Source of the DNA: an uncultured Eubacteriales bacterium
GTDB taxonomy: Bacteria; Bacillota; Clostridia; Christensenellales; Aristaeellaceae
NCBI GenBank assembly: GCA_902785105.1
Contig: CACZXF010000054.1
Coordinates: forward strand, 1-59,124
Length of the DNA: 59,124 nt
Reading direction: 5' to 3'
Shown: in pieces, positions 40,500 through 49,187 of the stretch
Numbering within the stretch: position 1 is the first letter of the stretch
Layout of the letters: each line of letters starts with the position of its first letter
Notes under the pieces: model-generated
What the model saw: the letters and a program-made list of their open reading frames with translations, nothing else
Told to the model about the DNA's origin: nothing
Databases searched by the model: none
Position numbers and translations under genes: made by a program

Positions 40500-41669
40500 T
40501 CAAGTTTCGCGCTTCTTGGACAGGATATCGAAGGCGACGGCGCCCAGGAGGACGACGCCCTTGACGACCTTCTGGTAGTTGGCGTCGATGCCCATGAGGC
40601 TCATGCCGAGGTTGATGACGCCGATGAGGGTGGCGCCGATGACCATGCCCATGACGGTGCCCGCGCCGCCGCTGGCGGAGACGCCGCCCACCACGCAGGC
40701 GGAGATGGCGTCCATCTCATAGTTGGTGCCGGCGGTGGAGTTGGCGGCCTGGAAGCGGGCCATGACAGTCCAGGCGGAGACGACTGTGAGGATGGCCATG
40801 TTCAGATAGGCCGCGAACATGATGCCCTTGGTGTTGACGCCGGAGAGGCGCGCGGCCTCCATGTTGCCGCCCACCACGTAGAAGTGACGGCCCACCACGG
40901 TCTTGGAGGTGATGAAGCTGTAGATCAGCACCACCACGACCACCCAGATGAGGACGGTGGGAATGCCGCCGGCGTTGGCGAGCTTGAACATGACCAGCAG
41001 TATCGCGCCCGCGCCCAGCGCGGCCTTTACCGCGGCGGCGGTGAGGGAATCGGCGGAGTAGCCCTTCTTCAGCCGGGAGGCGCGGGTCCAGAAGATGGAG
41101 GCCACCACGATGACGGCGGCGACAACGCCCACGGTCATGCAGGGCACGTTGAACACGCTCATCTTGGTCTGGAACACCTTGCCGGAGAAGATCTTGAGGA
41201 AGCTGTCCGGGAAGGGGGCGATGGAGCCGGTGGAGGAGTTATTACTCAGCAGCGAGGTGCCCAGACCGCGGAAGGCCAGGTAGCCCGCCAGGGTGGCGAT
41301 CCACGGCGGCACGTTGACGTAGGCCACCAGATAGCCCAGCCCGCAGCCGTAGATGATGCCCACCAGCAGCATCACGACGATGGCGGGGCCGGTGCCCATG
41401 CCCTTGATGACCATCAGTATGCCGCCCACCGCGCCCAGCAGGCACACGAAGGAGCCGCAGGACAGGTCGATGTTGCCGCCGGTCAGCATGCACATCAGCA
41501 TGCCGCAGGCGAGAATATACACGTAGGCGTTCTGGGTGATCAGGGCGTTGAAGTTCATCGGCTTGAAGATGCTGCCGCCCGTGGTGATCATAAAGAAGAG
41601 ATATACGAGCACGAGGACGACGAGCATCGTATTCTTTTTAAGCACAGAAGTCAGGTTTTTCATACTCAT
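40500..41669 (-). CDS. Monosaccharide ABC transporter permease, copy 2
   Basis: A 389-aa membrane protein of the ribose/xylose-type permease family (MmsB/XylH/GguB). It has about ten hydrophobic segments and the EAA-like region MLTGGNIDLSCGSFVCLLGA; the end VVKGVVLLGAVAFDILSKKR matches copy 1. It lies 21 nt behind the first permease gene and looks like a diverged duplicate. With copy 1 it could form a heterodimeric channel instead of the usual homodimer. Confidence 0.9.
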   Translation of the reverse strand: MSMKNLTSVLKKNTMLVVLVLVYLFFMITTGGSIFKPMNFNALITQNAYVYILACGMLMCMLTGGNIDLSCGSFVCLLGAVGGILMVIKGMGTGPAIVVMLLVGIIYGCGLGYLVAYVNVPPWIATLAGYLAFRGLGTSLLSNNSSTGSIAPFPDSFLKIFSGKVFQTKMSVFNVPCMTVGVVAAVIVVASIFWTRASRLKKGYSADSLTAAAVKAALGAGAILLVMFKLANAGGIPTVLIWVVVVVLIYSFITSKTVVGRHFYVVGGNMEAARLSGVNTKGIMFAAYLNMAILTVVSAWTVMARFQAANSTAGTNYEMDAISACVVGGVSASGGAGTVMGMVIGATLIGVINLGMSLMGIDANYQKVVKGVVLLGAVAFDILSKKRET

Positions 41670-41690
41670 GGTTCTGTCATCCTCCCCTCG

Positions 41691-42860
41691 TTAACGCTTT
41701 TCGCGCTTGGACAGCACGTCGAACATGACCGCCAGCAGCAGCACGATGCCCTTGACCACCCTCTGGTAGTTGGCCTCGATGCCCATGATGGACATGCCCT
41801 GGTTGATGAGGCCCATCAGCGTGGCGCCGATGATGACGCCGGAGATCTTGCCGGTGCCGCCGTAAGCGGAAGCGCCGCCGATGAAGCAGGAGGCGATGGC
41901 GTCCATCTCATAGCCCTGGCCGTAGGTGGGCTGGGCGGAGGTGGCGCGGGCCACGGTCAGTATGCCCGCCAGACCGGCCAGCAGGCCCATGTTGGCGTAG
42001 GCGAAGAAATAGACGAACCGGGTGTTGACGCCGGAGAGCCGGGTGGCCTTCTCGTTGCCGCCCACGGCGTAGAGGTGGCGGCCGATGGCGGTCTTGCTGG
42101 TGATGTAATTGTAGATCACGAGGACCACGCCGATCCAGATCAGCACCGTGGGGATGCCCTTGTAATTCGCCAGCTTCCAGCTCAGCCAGACGACCACCAC
42201 GCAGATGATGGCGACCTGTATCAGGTCCTTGGTGACGGAATCAATGATGCCCATCTTCTTCTGAACGGACAGCCGACGGAAGCACATCAGCGCGTACAGC
42301 GCCGCCATGACGATGCCCACCACGAGGCAGGTCATGTTGATCTTCGAGCCGTTGCCGATGAAGTCCGGCACGTAGCAGTCCGCGCCGCCGCCGAAGATCT
42401 TCAAAAAACTCTGGTCGGAAATGGAGACGGTGTAGCCCTGGAGGACGACGTTGGAAAGTCCGCGGAAGGCGTACATACCGGCCAGCGTGGCGATGAACGG
42501 GGGCACATGCACCCAGGCGATCCAGAAGCCCTGGAACGCGCCGATGGCGAGACCCACCAGCAGCATCACCAGCACGGCGGGCACCATGCCGCTGCCGGCC
42601 TGCATCATCACCGCGCCGATGGCGCCGGTGAAGCAGACCACGGAGCCCACGGCCAGGTCGATGTTGCCGCCCGTCAGTATGCAGCAGAGCATACCGGCGG
42701 CCAGGGCGAACACGTAGCCGTTCTGGGAGATCAGGTTGTTAAGGTTCTGGGGAAACAGTATCTTGCCCTGCGTCGTAATGGAAAAGAATATGGCCACGAG
42801 AACGAGGGCGAGTATCATCGTATATTTCTTGAGGAAATCTCCAATCGAAACCGACTTCAT
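41691..42860 (-). CDS. mmsB: Monosaccharide ABC transporter permease, copy 1
   Basis: A 389-aa permease of the same family: LAAGMLCCILTGGNIDLAVGSVVCF, SGVNTRFVYFFAYANMGLLAGLAG, and YEMDAIASCFIGGASAYGGTGKISGV. Length and order after the ATP-binding gene fit the multiple-monosaccharide (ChvE-GguAB) type. It starts 3 nt after the stop of the ATPase gene, so translation is probably coupled. Confidence 0.92.
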   Translation of the reverse strand: MKSVSIGDFLKKYTMILALVLVAIFFSITTQGKILFPQNLNNLISQNGYVFALAAGMLCCILTGGNIDLAVGSVVCFTGAIGAVMMQAGSGMVPAVLVMLLVGLAIGAFQGFWIAWVHVPPFIATLAGMYAFRGLSNVVLQGYTVSISDQSFLKIFGGGADCYVPDFIGNGSKINMTCLVVGIVMAALYALMCFRRLSVQKKMGIIDSVTKDLIQVAIICVVVVWLSWKLANYKGIPTVLIWIGVVLVIYNYITSKTAIGRHLYAVGGNEKATRLSGVNTRFVYFFAYANMGLLAGLAGILTVARATSAQPTYGQGYEMDAIASCFIGGASAYGGTGKISGVIIGATLMGLINQGMSIMGIEANYQRVVKGIVLLLAVMFDVLSKREKR

Positions 42861-42863
42861 AAA

Positions 42864-44408
42864 TCACGCGCCCCTTCCCGATTTCAGTATTGCCGCCATG
42901 ATGTTCTCCTGGGTGGCCTCCTTCGCGGGCATTTCGCCGACGATCTTCGAGGCGTTCATGATGTAGATGCGGTCCGACATGCCCAGCACCTCGGGCAGCT
43001 CCGAGGAGATCATGATGACCGACTTCCCGGCGGCGGCCAGGTCGTTGATGATGCAGTAGATTTCGTATTTCGCGCCGACGTCGATGCCGCGGGTGGGCTC
43101 GTCCAGTATCATGATGTCCGGCTCGGCGAACATCCACTTCGCCAGCAGCACCTTCTGCTGGTTGCCGCCGGAGAGGTTGCCCACGAGCTGTTCCACCGAA
43201 GGCGTCTTGGTGCGCAGCTTCTCCTTGTAGTCCTCGGCCACGGCGTATTCCTTGTCCTGGTCGATGACGCCCAGCTTCGCCAGGGAATTGAGGTTGGCAA
43301 GGGAGGTGTTCACCTTGATGGACTGGCTCAGCACCAGGCCGTTGCCCTTGCGGTCCTCAGTGACGTAGGCGATCTTATGCCTGATGGCGTCGGCCTCGCT
43401 CTTCTTGAGCTTGACTTCTTTTCCGTCAATTTTGAGGGTGCCGGTGCAGTTGACGCCGTAGCTCTGGCCGAATATGGACATGGCCAGCTCCGTGCGGCCC
43501 GCGCCCATCAGGCCGTAGATGCCCACGACCTCGCCCTTGCGGACGTTGATGGACACATCGTCCACCACCTTGCGCTCGGGGTACAGGGGATGGTGCACCG
43601 TCCAGTGGTCCACCTCCATATTGATCTCGCCGATCTTCACGCCCTGGCGGACGGGGAAGCGGTTGGTCATCTCGCGGCCCACCATGCCCTTGATGATGCG
43701 CTCCTCGGAGATGGGCTCGGGGCCGTGGTTGTCCAGTGTCTCGATGGTAGTGCCGTCGCGGATGACGGTGATCTTGTCGGCGACGTAGGCCACCTCGTTG
43801 AGCTTGTGGGTGATGATGATCATCGTCATGCCCTGCTTCTTGAAGCCCAGCATGAGGTCCAGCAAGGCGCGGGAATCCTCCTCGTTCAGAGAGGAAGTCG
43901 GCTCGTCCAGTATCAGCAGCTTGGCGTTCTTCGCCAGCGCCTTGGCGATCTCGACGAGCTGCTGCTTGCCGGTGCCGATGGTCTTGACCTGCACCTTGGA
44001 ACTCTCCGTCAGGCCCACCATTTTCAGATATTTGTCCGCCTCGGAATAGGTGGTGTTCCAGTCGATGGCGAACTTGTGGCCCCGCTCGTTGCCGAGGTAC
44101 ATGTTTTCGCCGATGGTCATCTCGGGCACCAGCGCCAGCTCCTGATGGATGATGACGATGCCCAGCTTCTCGGAATCCTTGATGTTCGAGAATTTGCAGA
44201 CCTGGCCGTTGTAGATGATATCCCCCTCATAGCTGCCGTGGGGATATATGCCGCTCAATACGTTCATCAGCGTGGACTTTCCCGCGCCGTTCTCGCCCAC
44301 CAGCGCGTGGATCTCGCCCTCCTCAACCTTGAGGTTGACATTGTCCAGCGCCTTCACGCCTGGGAAGGTCTTGACGATGTTTTTCATTTCCAGCAAAATC
44401 TTTGCCAT
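42864..44408 (-). CDS. mmsA: Monosaccharide ABC transporter ATP-binding protein
   Basis: A 514-aa double ATPase. First half: Walker [17 protein letters not shown], signature [14 protein letters not shown], Walker [12 protein letters not shown]. Second half: degenerate Walker [12 protein letters not shown] and signature [14 protein letters not shown] with [10 protein letters not shown], typical of RbsA/XylG/MmsA. It powers sugar uptake with the two permeases. GGAGG lies 5 nt upstream of the ATG. Confidence 0.94.
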   Translation of the reverse strand: MAKILLEMKNIVKTFPGVKALDNVNLKVEEGEIHALVGENGAGKSTLMNVLSGIYPHGSYEGDIIYNGQVCKFSNIKDSEKLGIVIIHQELALVPEMTIGENMYLGNERGHKFAIDWNTTYSEADKYLKMVGLTESSKVQVKTIGTGKQQLVEIAKALAKNAKLLILDEPTSSLNEEDSRALLDLMLGFKKQGMTMIIITHKLNEVAYVADKITVIRDGTTIETLDNHGPEPISEERIIKGMVGREMTNRFPVRQGVKIGEINMEVDHWTVHHPLYPERKVVDDVSINVRKGEVVGIYGLMGAGRTELAMSIFGQSYGVNCTGTLKIDGKEVKLKKSEADAIRHKIAYVTEDRKGNGLVLSQSIKVNTSLANLNSLAKLGVIDQDKEYAVAEDYKEKLRTKTPSVEQLVGNLSGGNQQKVLLAKWMFAEPDIMILDEPTRGIDVGAKYEIYCIINDLAAAGKSVIMISSELPEVLGMSDRIYIMNASKIVGEMPAKEATQENIMAAILKSGRGA

Positions 44409-44488
44409 GGCTCTCCTCCAGCTTTCTTTTTTAGGGAGTAGGCAACAGGCCCCAAGTGCTATGCCGTCTGCTCCCTACTCCCTAAAAG

Positions 44489-44637
44489 CGTGGTAATTGA
44501 CAATTGAAAATTTAAAATTGAAAATTAATAGCGGCTGCCGCGCTTCTCCGTTAAATCAACCTTTCCCTATAGGCATCGGTCGACATTGATATGCGCACGG
44601 TAACTCTAATTTTCAATTATCAATTTTCAATTCTTCT
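44489..44637. repeat. Repeat family D (AATTTTCAATT arms) copy 1
   Basis: ATTGAAAATTTAAAATTGAA on the left and AATTTTCAATTATCAATTTT on the right around a unique centre. A separate small palindrome, TAGGGAGTAGGCA with TGCTCCCTACTCCCTA, lies at 44434-44486. Confidence 0.7.
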
Positions 44638-44646
44638 CCTTCTGAA

Positions 44647-44680
44647 ATGATGCAGGCGGGACAAGCCCGCCTGCATCATC
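44647..44680 (-). terminator. Hairpin between binding-protein and ATPase genes
   Basis: ATGATGCAGGCGGG and CCCGCCTGCATCAT form a 14-bp perfect stem 16 nt behind the binding-protein stop. The T-run is weak, so it may be a stabiliser that keeps the 5' part of the mRNA more abundant, common for binding-protein genes. Confidence 0.7.
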
Positions 44681-44695
44681 ATAGCGCGTCAGGAA

Positions 44696-45742
44696 TTACT
44701 TCAGCTCGTCCTCGGTGTAGTAGCCGGAGTCGATGAGCAGCTCCTTGTAGTTGTTGACGTCCGCGAAGACCGGCTCGCACAGGAAGGAGGGCACGGTGAT
44801 CACGTTGTTGTTGTAGGTCTCGGTGTCGTTGACGTCGACGGTCTCGCCGTTGAGGATCTGGCCGACCATCTTGACGACCTGAGCCGCCAGGGTGCGGGTA
44901 TCCTTGAACACGGACATGCTCTGCTTGCCGGCGATCATGTTCTTCACGTTCTCGCGGTCGCAGTCCTGACCGGTGACGATGGGATAGTTGCCGTTGTAGT
45001 TGGCGGCCAGAGCGTTGGCAACGCCCATGGCGGTGGAGTCGTTGGAGCAGAGCCACACGTCCACGTTGGAGCCGTCGGCATAGAAGGAGGACAGGATGTT
45101 CTCGGCGCGGGTCTGGGCAACTTCAGTGGCCCAGGTGGGGGTGGCGACGTCCTCGAAGGCGGTCTGGCCGGACTTCACGACCAGCTTGCCAGCCTCGATG
45201 TAGGGATTCAGAACGTCCATGGCGCCCTGATAGAAGTAGCGGGCGTTGTTGTCGCCGGGGTCACCAGCGGTGATCTCGAGGTTGAAGGGGCCTTCAGCGT
45301 TGTCGAGATCCATGGTGTCCTTGATGAAGGTGCCCTGCACGGTGCCGACCATGTAGTTGTCGAAGGTGGCATAGTAGGAAACGCCGTCGGAGTCCATCAG
45401 CAGGCGGTCATAGGCGATGACCGGGATGCCTTCGTCCTTCGCCATGGCCAGAGCCTCGCCGAGGGAAGAACCCTCGATGGCGGCGATGACCAGCACCTCA
45501 GCGCCTTCGGAAATCATGTTCTCAACCTGGGAAAGCTGGGTCTGAACGTCGTTGGAGGCGTACTGCAGGTCCACCACGTAGCCCGCGGCTTCGAGCTCGC
45601 TCTTCATGTTGTCGCCGTCCTGGTTCCACCGCTGGAGGTCCTTCGTCGGCATCGAAACGCCCACGCGCTGGCCCTCAGCCAGAGCGCCCATGCTCGCCAC
45701 AACCAGCAGCGCGCAGATCAACACAGCCAGAATCTTCTTCAT
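44696..45742 (-). CDS. chvE: Sugar-binding protein of the monosaccharide ABC transporter
   Basis: A 348-aa periplasmic-binding-protein-like receptor of the ChvE/XylF kind: VGVSMPTKDLQRWNQDGDNM, ISEGAEVLVIAAIEGSSLGEA, IPVIAYDRLLMDSDGVSYY and TGQDCDRENVKNMIAGKQSM. Signal peptide MKKILAVLICALLVVASMGALA ends at an AxA-type site, with no lipobox Cys, unusual for a monoderm receptor. The ATG at 45742 is chosen over a GTG 12 nt upstream that lies within the AGGAG SD. First gene of the operon binding protein-ATPase-permease-permease. Confidence 0.92.
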   Translation of the reverse strand: MKKILAVLICALLVVASMGALAEGQRVGVSMPTKDLQRWNQDGDNMKSELEAAGYVVDLQYASNDVQTQLSQVENMISEGAEVLVIAAIEGSSLGEALAMAKDEGIPVIAYDRLLMDSDGVSYYATFDNYMVGTVQGTFIKDTMDLDNAEGPFNLEITAGDPGDNNARYFYQGAMDVLNPYIEAGKLVVKSGQTAFEDVATPTWATEVAQTRAENILSSFYADGSNVDVWLCSNDSTAMGVANALAANYNGNYPIVTGQDCDRENVKNMIAGKQSMSVFKDTRTLAAQVVKMVGQILNGETVDVNDTETYNNNVITVPSFLCEPVFADVNNYKELLIDSGYYTEDELK

Positions 45743-45806
45743 AACCGGATACACTCCTTTTTATTATTTATTACAGACATTATCGGCCTGTAATATCAGC
45801 ACTATT

Positions 45807-45835
45807 ATTTTAACACTTGCCCCCCTGTTTGTCAA
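45807..45835 (-). promoter_or_regulatory. Promoter of the sugar ABC operon
   Basis: TTGACA (45835-45830), 17 nt, TAAAAT (45812-45807). Downstream in the leader TTACAG and CTGTAA (45771-45793) form an inverted repeat that might bind a regulator. Confidence 0.75.
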
Positions 45836-45958
45836 TCCGTGAAAATCTTAATATTTCTTGTCACTTAATAATTTTGTGAAATATGTTTAATGCAAAGCTG
45901 TAATAAAACGATTTAGCATAGATGGTGAGGCGGTTGACGGGGAGGAAGGGGAGGGGTA

Positions 45959-46113
45959 AAATAAACAGGGATTTATCGGGGAGTTACCCTCTCTCCTGTA
46001 GGGGCGGCGTTTCGCCGCCCGCCGGGTAGGACAATGCGTTTCGTGGAGGGCGGGCGCCGAAACGGCGCTCCTACAGGGTTGGTTTGATTCCCCGACAAAT
46101 TCCAATTTATCTC
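45959..46113. repeat. Repeat family A, full copy
   Basis: ATAAACAGGGATTTATCGGGG to CCGACAAATTCCAATTTATC; both hairpins present. Confidence 0.85.
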
Positions 46114-46135
46114 TCAATAGAAAGGTATTCCCAAC

Positions 46136-46846
46136 ATGAAGCGAACAGTCGTCGCCGGTTCGGCGCGAATCGAATATACATTGATACAGACGGTGCGCAA
46201 CAGCGTGCTCTTTCAGACCCTGCCGGAGGGCGTCATACGGGTCTACGCACCGAAGTGGATGCGGCTTCGGGACATCGACCAGATGGTCCGGGAGCGGGCG
46301 GGTCAGCTTTTGGAGATGGGCCGCTCAGTGGACCGGCGGCTTGACGAGGACCGCCGCAATCATCCGGTGACGGACGGCTCCACCACCTTAATTGAAGGCG
46401 TTCCACACATCATCAGATTGAAAAAGGGTCTGCAGTCTGGCGGCATCGTCGAAGCCGGTGAGCTGAGACTGTCCCTGCCCGAACCGGAAAGTGACCCGGC
46501 GGTGCGGGGCGTCATACGGGCGGTGCTGTCCGCGCGGGCACTGGAGCGCATCCGGGAGCGGGTCGATCACTACGCCCCCCTCATCGGCGTCCGCCCCGGC
46601 CGCATCGCCATCCGCGAGCAGAAGACCCGCTGGGGAAGCTGCTCCAGCAAGGGCAACCTCAATTTCAACTGGAAGCTCATCATGGCCCCTAAAGAAGTGC
46701 TGGACTACGTGGTCATCCACGAGCTCTGCCACCTCCACGAGTTCAACCATTCCCCCCGCTTCTGGGCGCTTGTCCAACATCAGATGCCCGATTACATCGC
46801 CTGGAAAAAATGGCTGGACAATCATAAGGAGGACCTTTATCTGTAA
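46136..46846 (+). CDS. YgjP-like M48-type metallopeptidase
   Basis: A 236-aa DUF45 protein. The zinc-peptidase motif HELCHLHEFNHSPRFW (about 198-213) is HExxH-like with Cys in the fourth place (HELCH), as usual in this family. KTRWGSCSSKGNLNFNWKLIMAP upstream is diagnostic. The relatives are poorly characterised cytoplasmic peptidases, sometimes beside restriction systems; here the neighbours give no hint. AAAGG lies 10 nt upstream of the ATG. Confidence 0.9.
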   Translation: MKRTVVAGSARIEYTLIQTVRNSVLFQTLPEGVIRVYAPKWMRLRDIDQMVRERAGQLLEMGRSVDRRLDEDRRNHPVTDGSTTLIEGVPHIIRLKKGLQSGGIVEAGELRLSLPEPESDPAVRGVIRAVLSARALERIRERVDHYAPLIGVRPGRIAIREQKTRWGSCSSKGNLNFNWKLIMAPKEVLDYVVIHELCHLHEFNHSPRFWALVQHQMPDYIAWKKWLDNHKEDLYL

Positions 46847-46854
46847 ATCAGAAG

Positions 46855-47006
46855 GACAAATTGGAATTTGTCGGGGAGTCAAACCAACCTTGTAGGGGCG
46901 CCGTTTCGGCGCCCGCCCCCTGCAAGACGTCGCGTCCTATCGGGCGGGCGGCGCAACGCCGCCCCTACAGGAGAGCGGGTAACTCCCCCGATAAATCCCT
47001 GTTTAT
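46855..47006. repeat. Repeat family A, inverted full copy
   Basis: GGACAAATTGGAATTTGTCGG at one end and CCGATAAATCCCTGTTTATC at the other, with both hairpins. Confidence 0.85.
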
Positions 47007-47089
47007 CAAAGTCTCAGACAACGCATAATTTTCTTCCTTCCTGAATATAATTTTGCCTGTAATCCAATTCATTCAGGAGGACGATGTTT

Positions 47090-47275
47090 ATGAAAAAGGT
47101 ACTGATCACACTGCTGGCCGCGCTGCTGCTGATGTCGCTGACCGCCTGCTCCATGGTGAACAAGACCACCACCAAGGCCACCGAAGCCCCCGCCGCCACC
47201 GAAGCGGCGCCCGCGGCCACCGACACCCCCGAGCCCACCGCCACCGCAGGCATAGAGGTCACCACCGCACCGTAA
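47090..47275 (+). CDS. Small lipoprotein with Thr/Ala/Pro tail
   Basis: A 61-aa protein, MKKVLITLLAALLLMSLTAC, with a good lipobox (LTAC), then a tail of repeated T-E-A-P-A-A-T units and no domain. It would be a short, flexible surface lipoprotein; function unknown. AGGAGG lies 9 nt ahead of this ATG; an ATG two codons upstream is only 3 nt from the SD. Confidence 0.7.
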   Translation: MKKVLITLLAALLLMSLTACSMVNKTTTKATEAPAATEAAPAATDTPEPTATAGIEVTTAP

Positions 47276-47286
47276 AAGAGATTTTA

Positions 47287-47415
47287 GTTTAGCTCGATAA
47301 ATTGGAATTTGGCGGGGAGACGGGGGTTCACCTCATCCGCCCCTTCGGGGCACCTTCCCCTCAAGGGGAAGGCTTTTGGGGCCGCCGTTCCCAGCCCTTG
47401 CCTTCCCCTTGAGGA
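47287..47415. repeat. Repeat family B, truncated, with one shared terminus
   Basis: TCGATAAATTGGAATTTGGCGG terminus, then CACCTCATCCGCCCCTTCGG, CCTTCCCCTCAAGGGGAAGG and CCTTCCCCTTGAGGAG, where it breaks off. The following 47417-47460 holds another hairpin, GAAAACAGTCCAGTGGACTG with TTTTC, a separate dispersed type. 47461-47740 shows no gene apart from possible murG leader. Confidence 0.75.
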
Positions 47416-47740
47416 GCATCGAGCGCCCGGAAAACAGTCCAGTGGACTGTTTTCAGTGAGATGGGGCCGGCAGGCCCTTGTCAAGCCCAGGGACGCCGCA
47501 CCCCGCGGCGTCCCTTCGCAGTTTGCCGTGTCAAATTTCTTTTTTCTTCATATATTCTTCCGTTTTACCCCATTTTTAACGCGCATCTAAAATATAAACT
47601 ACCATTCCCATGCTATAATGAGAATGAGGTTTTTCTTCATCATGCTATCAGGAGTCCAATCGGGCTCGATATTTCCCGCCATGCACACAGGGGACAGGCG
47701 GGGCATACCATGGGTTTTGAATGGAGGAATTATCTGTCCC

Positions 47741-48805
47741 ATGAAGACCATAGTCCTGACGGGCGGCGGCACCGCCGGCCATGTCACGCCGAATCTGGCG
47801 CTGATACCAAGGCTGAAGGCCGATGGCTGGACCATCCATTACATCGGCGCGGCGGACAGTCCGGAGCAGAAATTGATAAGTCAGGTGGAGGGGGTCACCT
47901 TCCACTGCGTGTCCGTGGGCAAGCTGCGGCGCTATTTTGACGTAAAGAACTTTTCCGATCCCTTCCGGGTCATCAAGGGCGTGGGTCAGGCCACGGGCAT
48001 CATCCGGAAGATCAAGCCCAACGTGGTGTTTTCCAAGGGCGGCTTCGTGTCGGTGCCGGTGGTCTACGGCGCGGCGCTGAACCGTGTGCCGGTGGTCATC
48101 CACGAATCTGACATGACGCCGGGCCTGGCCAACAAGCTCTCCACCCCCTTCTGCAAGGTGGAATGCTGCACCTTCCCGGAGGCCATCAAGTACACCCACG
48201 GCAAGGGCATCCATACCGGCACGCCCATCCGGCCCGAGCTGCTCGCCGGCGATCGGCGGGACGGCCTGGAGCGGTTCGGCTTCACCGAGGCCCGGCCCGT
48301 GCTGCTGGTGATGGGCGGCTCCACCGGGGCCCAGGCCATCAACCAGGCGCTGTGGCAGGCGCTGCCCAGGCTGACGGAGAACTTCCAGGTGCTCCACATC
48401 TGCGGCAACGGCAACTCCAACGCCAGCTTCACCGGCCTCAAGAATTACTGCCAGCGGGAATATCTGAACGACGAGATGGCCGACGCCTACGCCTGCGCGG
48501 ACATCGTGGTCTCCCGGGCCGGCGCCAACAGCCTCTGCGAGCTGCTGGCCGCCCGCAAGCCGTCGCTGCTGATCCCCTATCCCAAGACCGCCAGCCGCGG
48601 CGACCAGCTCCTGAACGCCGAATCCTTCCGAAGCCGCGGCCTCTCCATGGTCCTGCTCCAGGAGGACATGACCCCCGAATCCCTGGTCCGCGCCATCGAA
48701 CAGCTCTACCACGATCGCGGCATACTCTACTCCGCCATGGACGCCGAGCCCACCGGCAACGGCATCGACGCGGTGCTGGAACAGATCTATAAGTACGCTA
48801 AATGA
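47741..48805 (+). CDS. murG: MurG-type N-acetylglucosaminyltransferase
   Basis: A 354-aa GT28 enzyme that adds GlcNAc to lipid I to give lipid II at the inner face of the membrane. N-terminal LTGGGTAGHVTPNLALIP (5-22), FSKGGFVSVPVV, HESDMTPGLANKL and C-terminal SRAGANSLCELLA with YPKTASRGDQ are MurG signatures. It lies alone, outside a dcw cluster, so a second murG elsewhere is possible. The ATG at 47741 has GGAGG 13 nt upstream, a long spacing; the frame is open further up to 47618. Confidence 0.9.
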   Translation: MKTIVLTGGGTAGHVTPNLALIPRLKADGWTIHYIGAADSPEQKLISQVEGVTFHCVSVGKLRRYFDVKNFSDPFRVIKGVGQATGIIRKIKPNVVFSKGGFVSVPVVYGAALNRVPVVIHESDMTPGLANKLSTPFCKVECCTFPEAIKYTHGKGIHTGTPIRPELLAGDRRDGLERFGFTEARPVLLVMGGSTGAQAINQALWQALPRLTENFQVLHICGNGNSNASFTGLKNYCQREYLNDEMADAYACADIVVSRAGANSLCELLAARKPSLLIPYPKTASRGDQLLNAESFRSRGLSMVLLQEDMTPESLVRAIEQLYHDRGILYSAMDAEPTGNGIDAVLEQIYKYAK

Positions 48806-48834
48806 AAAAAGGCTCCGGGAGGGGCCTTTTTTTT
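48805..48834 (+). terminator. Terminator of murG
   Basis: AAAAAAGGCTCC / GGGAGGGGCCTTTTTTTT hairpin beginning at the last base of the stop codon. Confidence 0.85.
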
Positions 48835-49002
48835 AATGGTGAATGGGGAATGGATGTGGAAATCCTGAACGCTTCGCTAAGCCTTCAGCAACGGATTTCT
48901 ATTTATTAAAATTTTACACTGACAACGTTCGTTCCCCTTTAATCAAACAAATCCGAAGGATTTGCGCCTTCATTCCCCATTTTCCATTCCCCATTCCCCA
49001 TT
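48835..49002. repeat. Repeat family C, 36-nt centre
   Basis: GTGAATGGGGAATGG arm, AATCCTGAACGC...GGATTTC inner arm with an extra segment, 36-nt centre (about 48911-48947), AAATCCGAAGGATTTG and CATTCCCCATTTTCC arm. Its centre resembles that of the copy at 50501. Confidence 0.75.
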
Positions 49003-49053
49003 TTTATCATTATTATCTCTTTCCAACATCATTTCGACAAAAATTCCCATTGC

Positions 49054-49082
49054 TTGAAATTGAACTGTTTCGATGCTACAAT
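49054..49082 (+). promoter_or_regulatory. Promoter of dnaA
   Basis: TTGAAA (49054-49059), 17 nt, TACAAT (49077-49082). DnaA boxes lie between it and the gene, consistent with autoregulation. Confidence 0.7.
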
Positions 49083-49118
49083 ACAATAGAAATAGAATGT
49101 TCTCAAATATGCGATTGT

Positions 49119-49162
49119 TTATCCACACATTCCACAAATGATTATACACAGGCTGTGGATAA
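49119..49162. promoter_or_regulatory. DnaA boxes in the dnaA leader
   Basis: Perfect TTATCCACA at 49119-49127 and its inverse TGTGGATAA at 49154-49162, with a one-mismatch TTATACACA at 49142-49150. Confidence 0.85.
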
Positions 49163-49187
49163 CATCACCGGGACACGGAGGCAAAGC

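Noticed and set aside
40404-44441. 1345-aa open frame opposite the sugar transporter genes
   Set aside because: Low-complexity His/Gly/Asp translation that spans three genes and the intergenic gaps; a codon-bias artefact.
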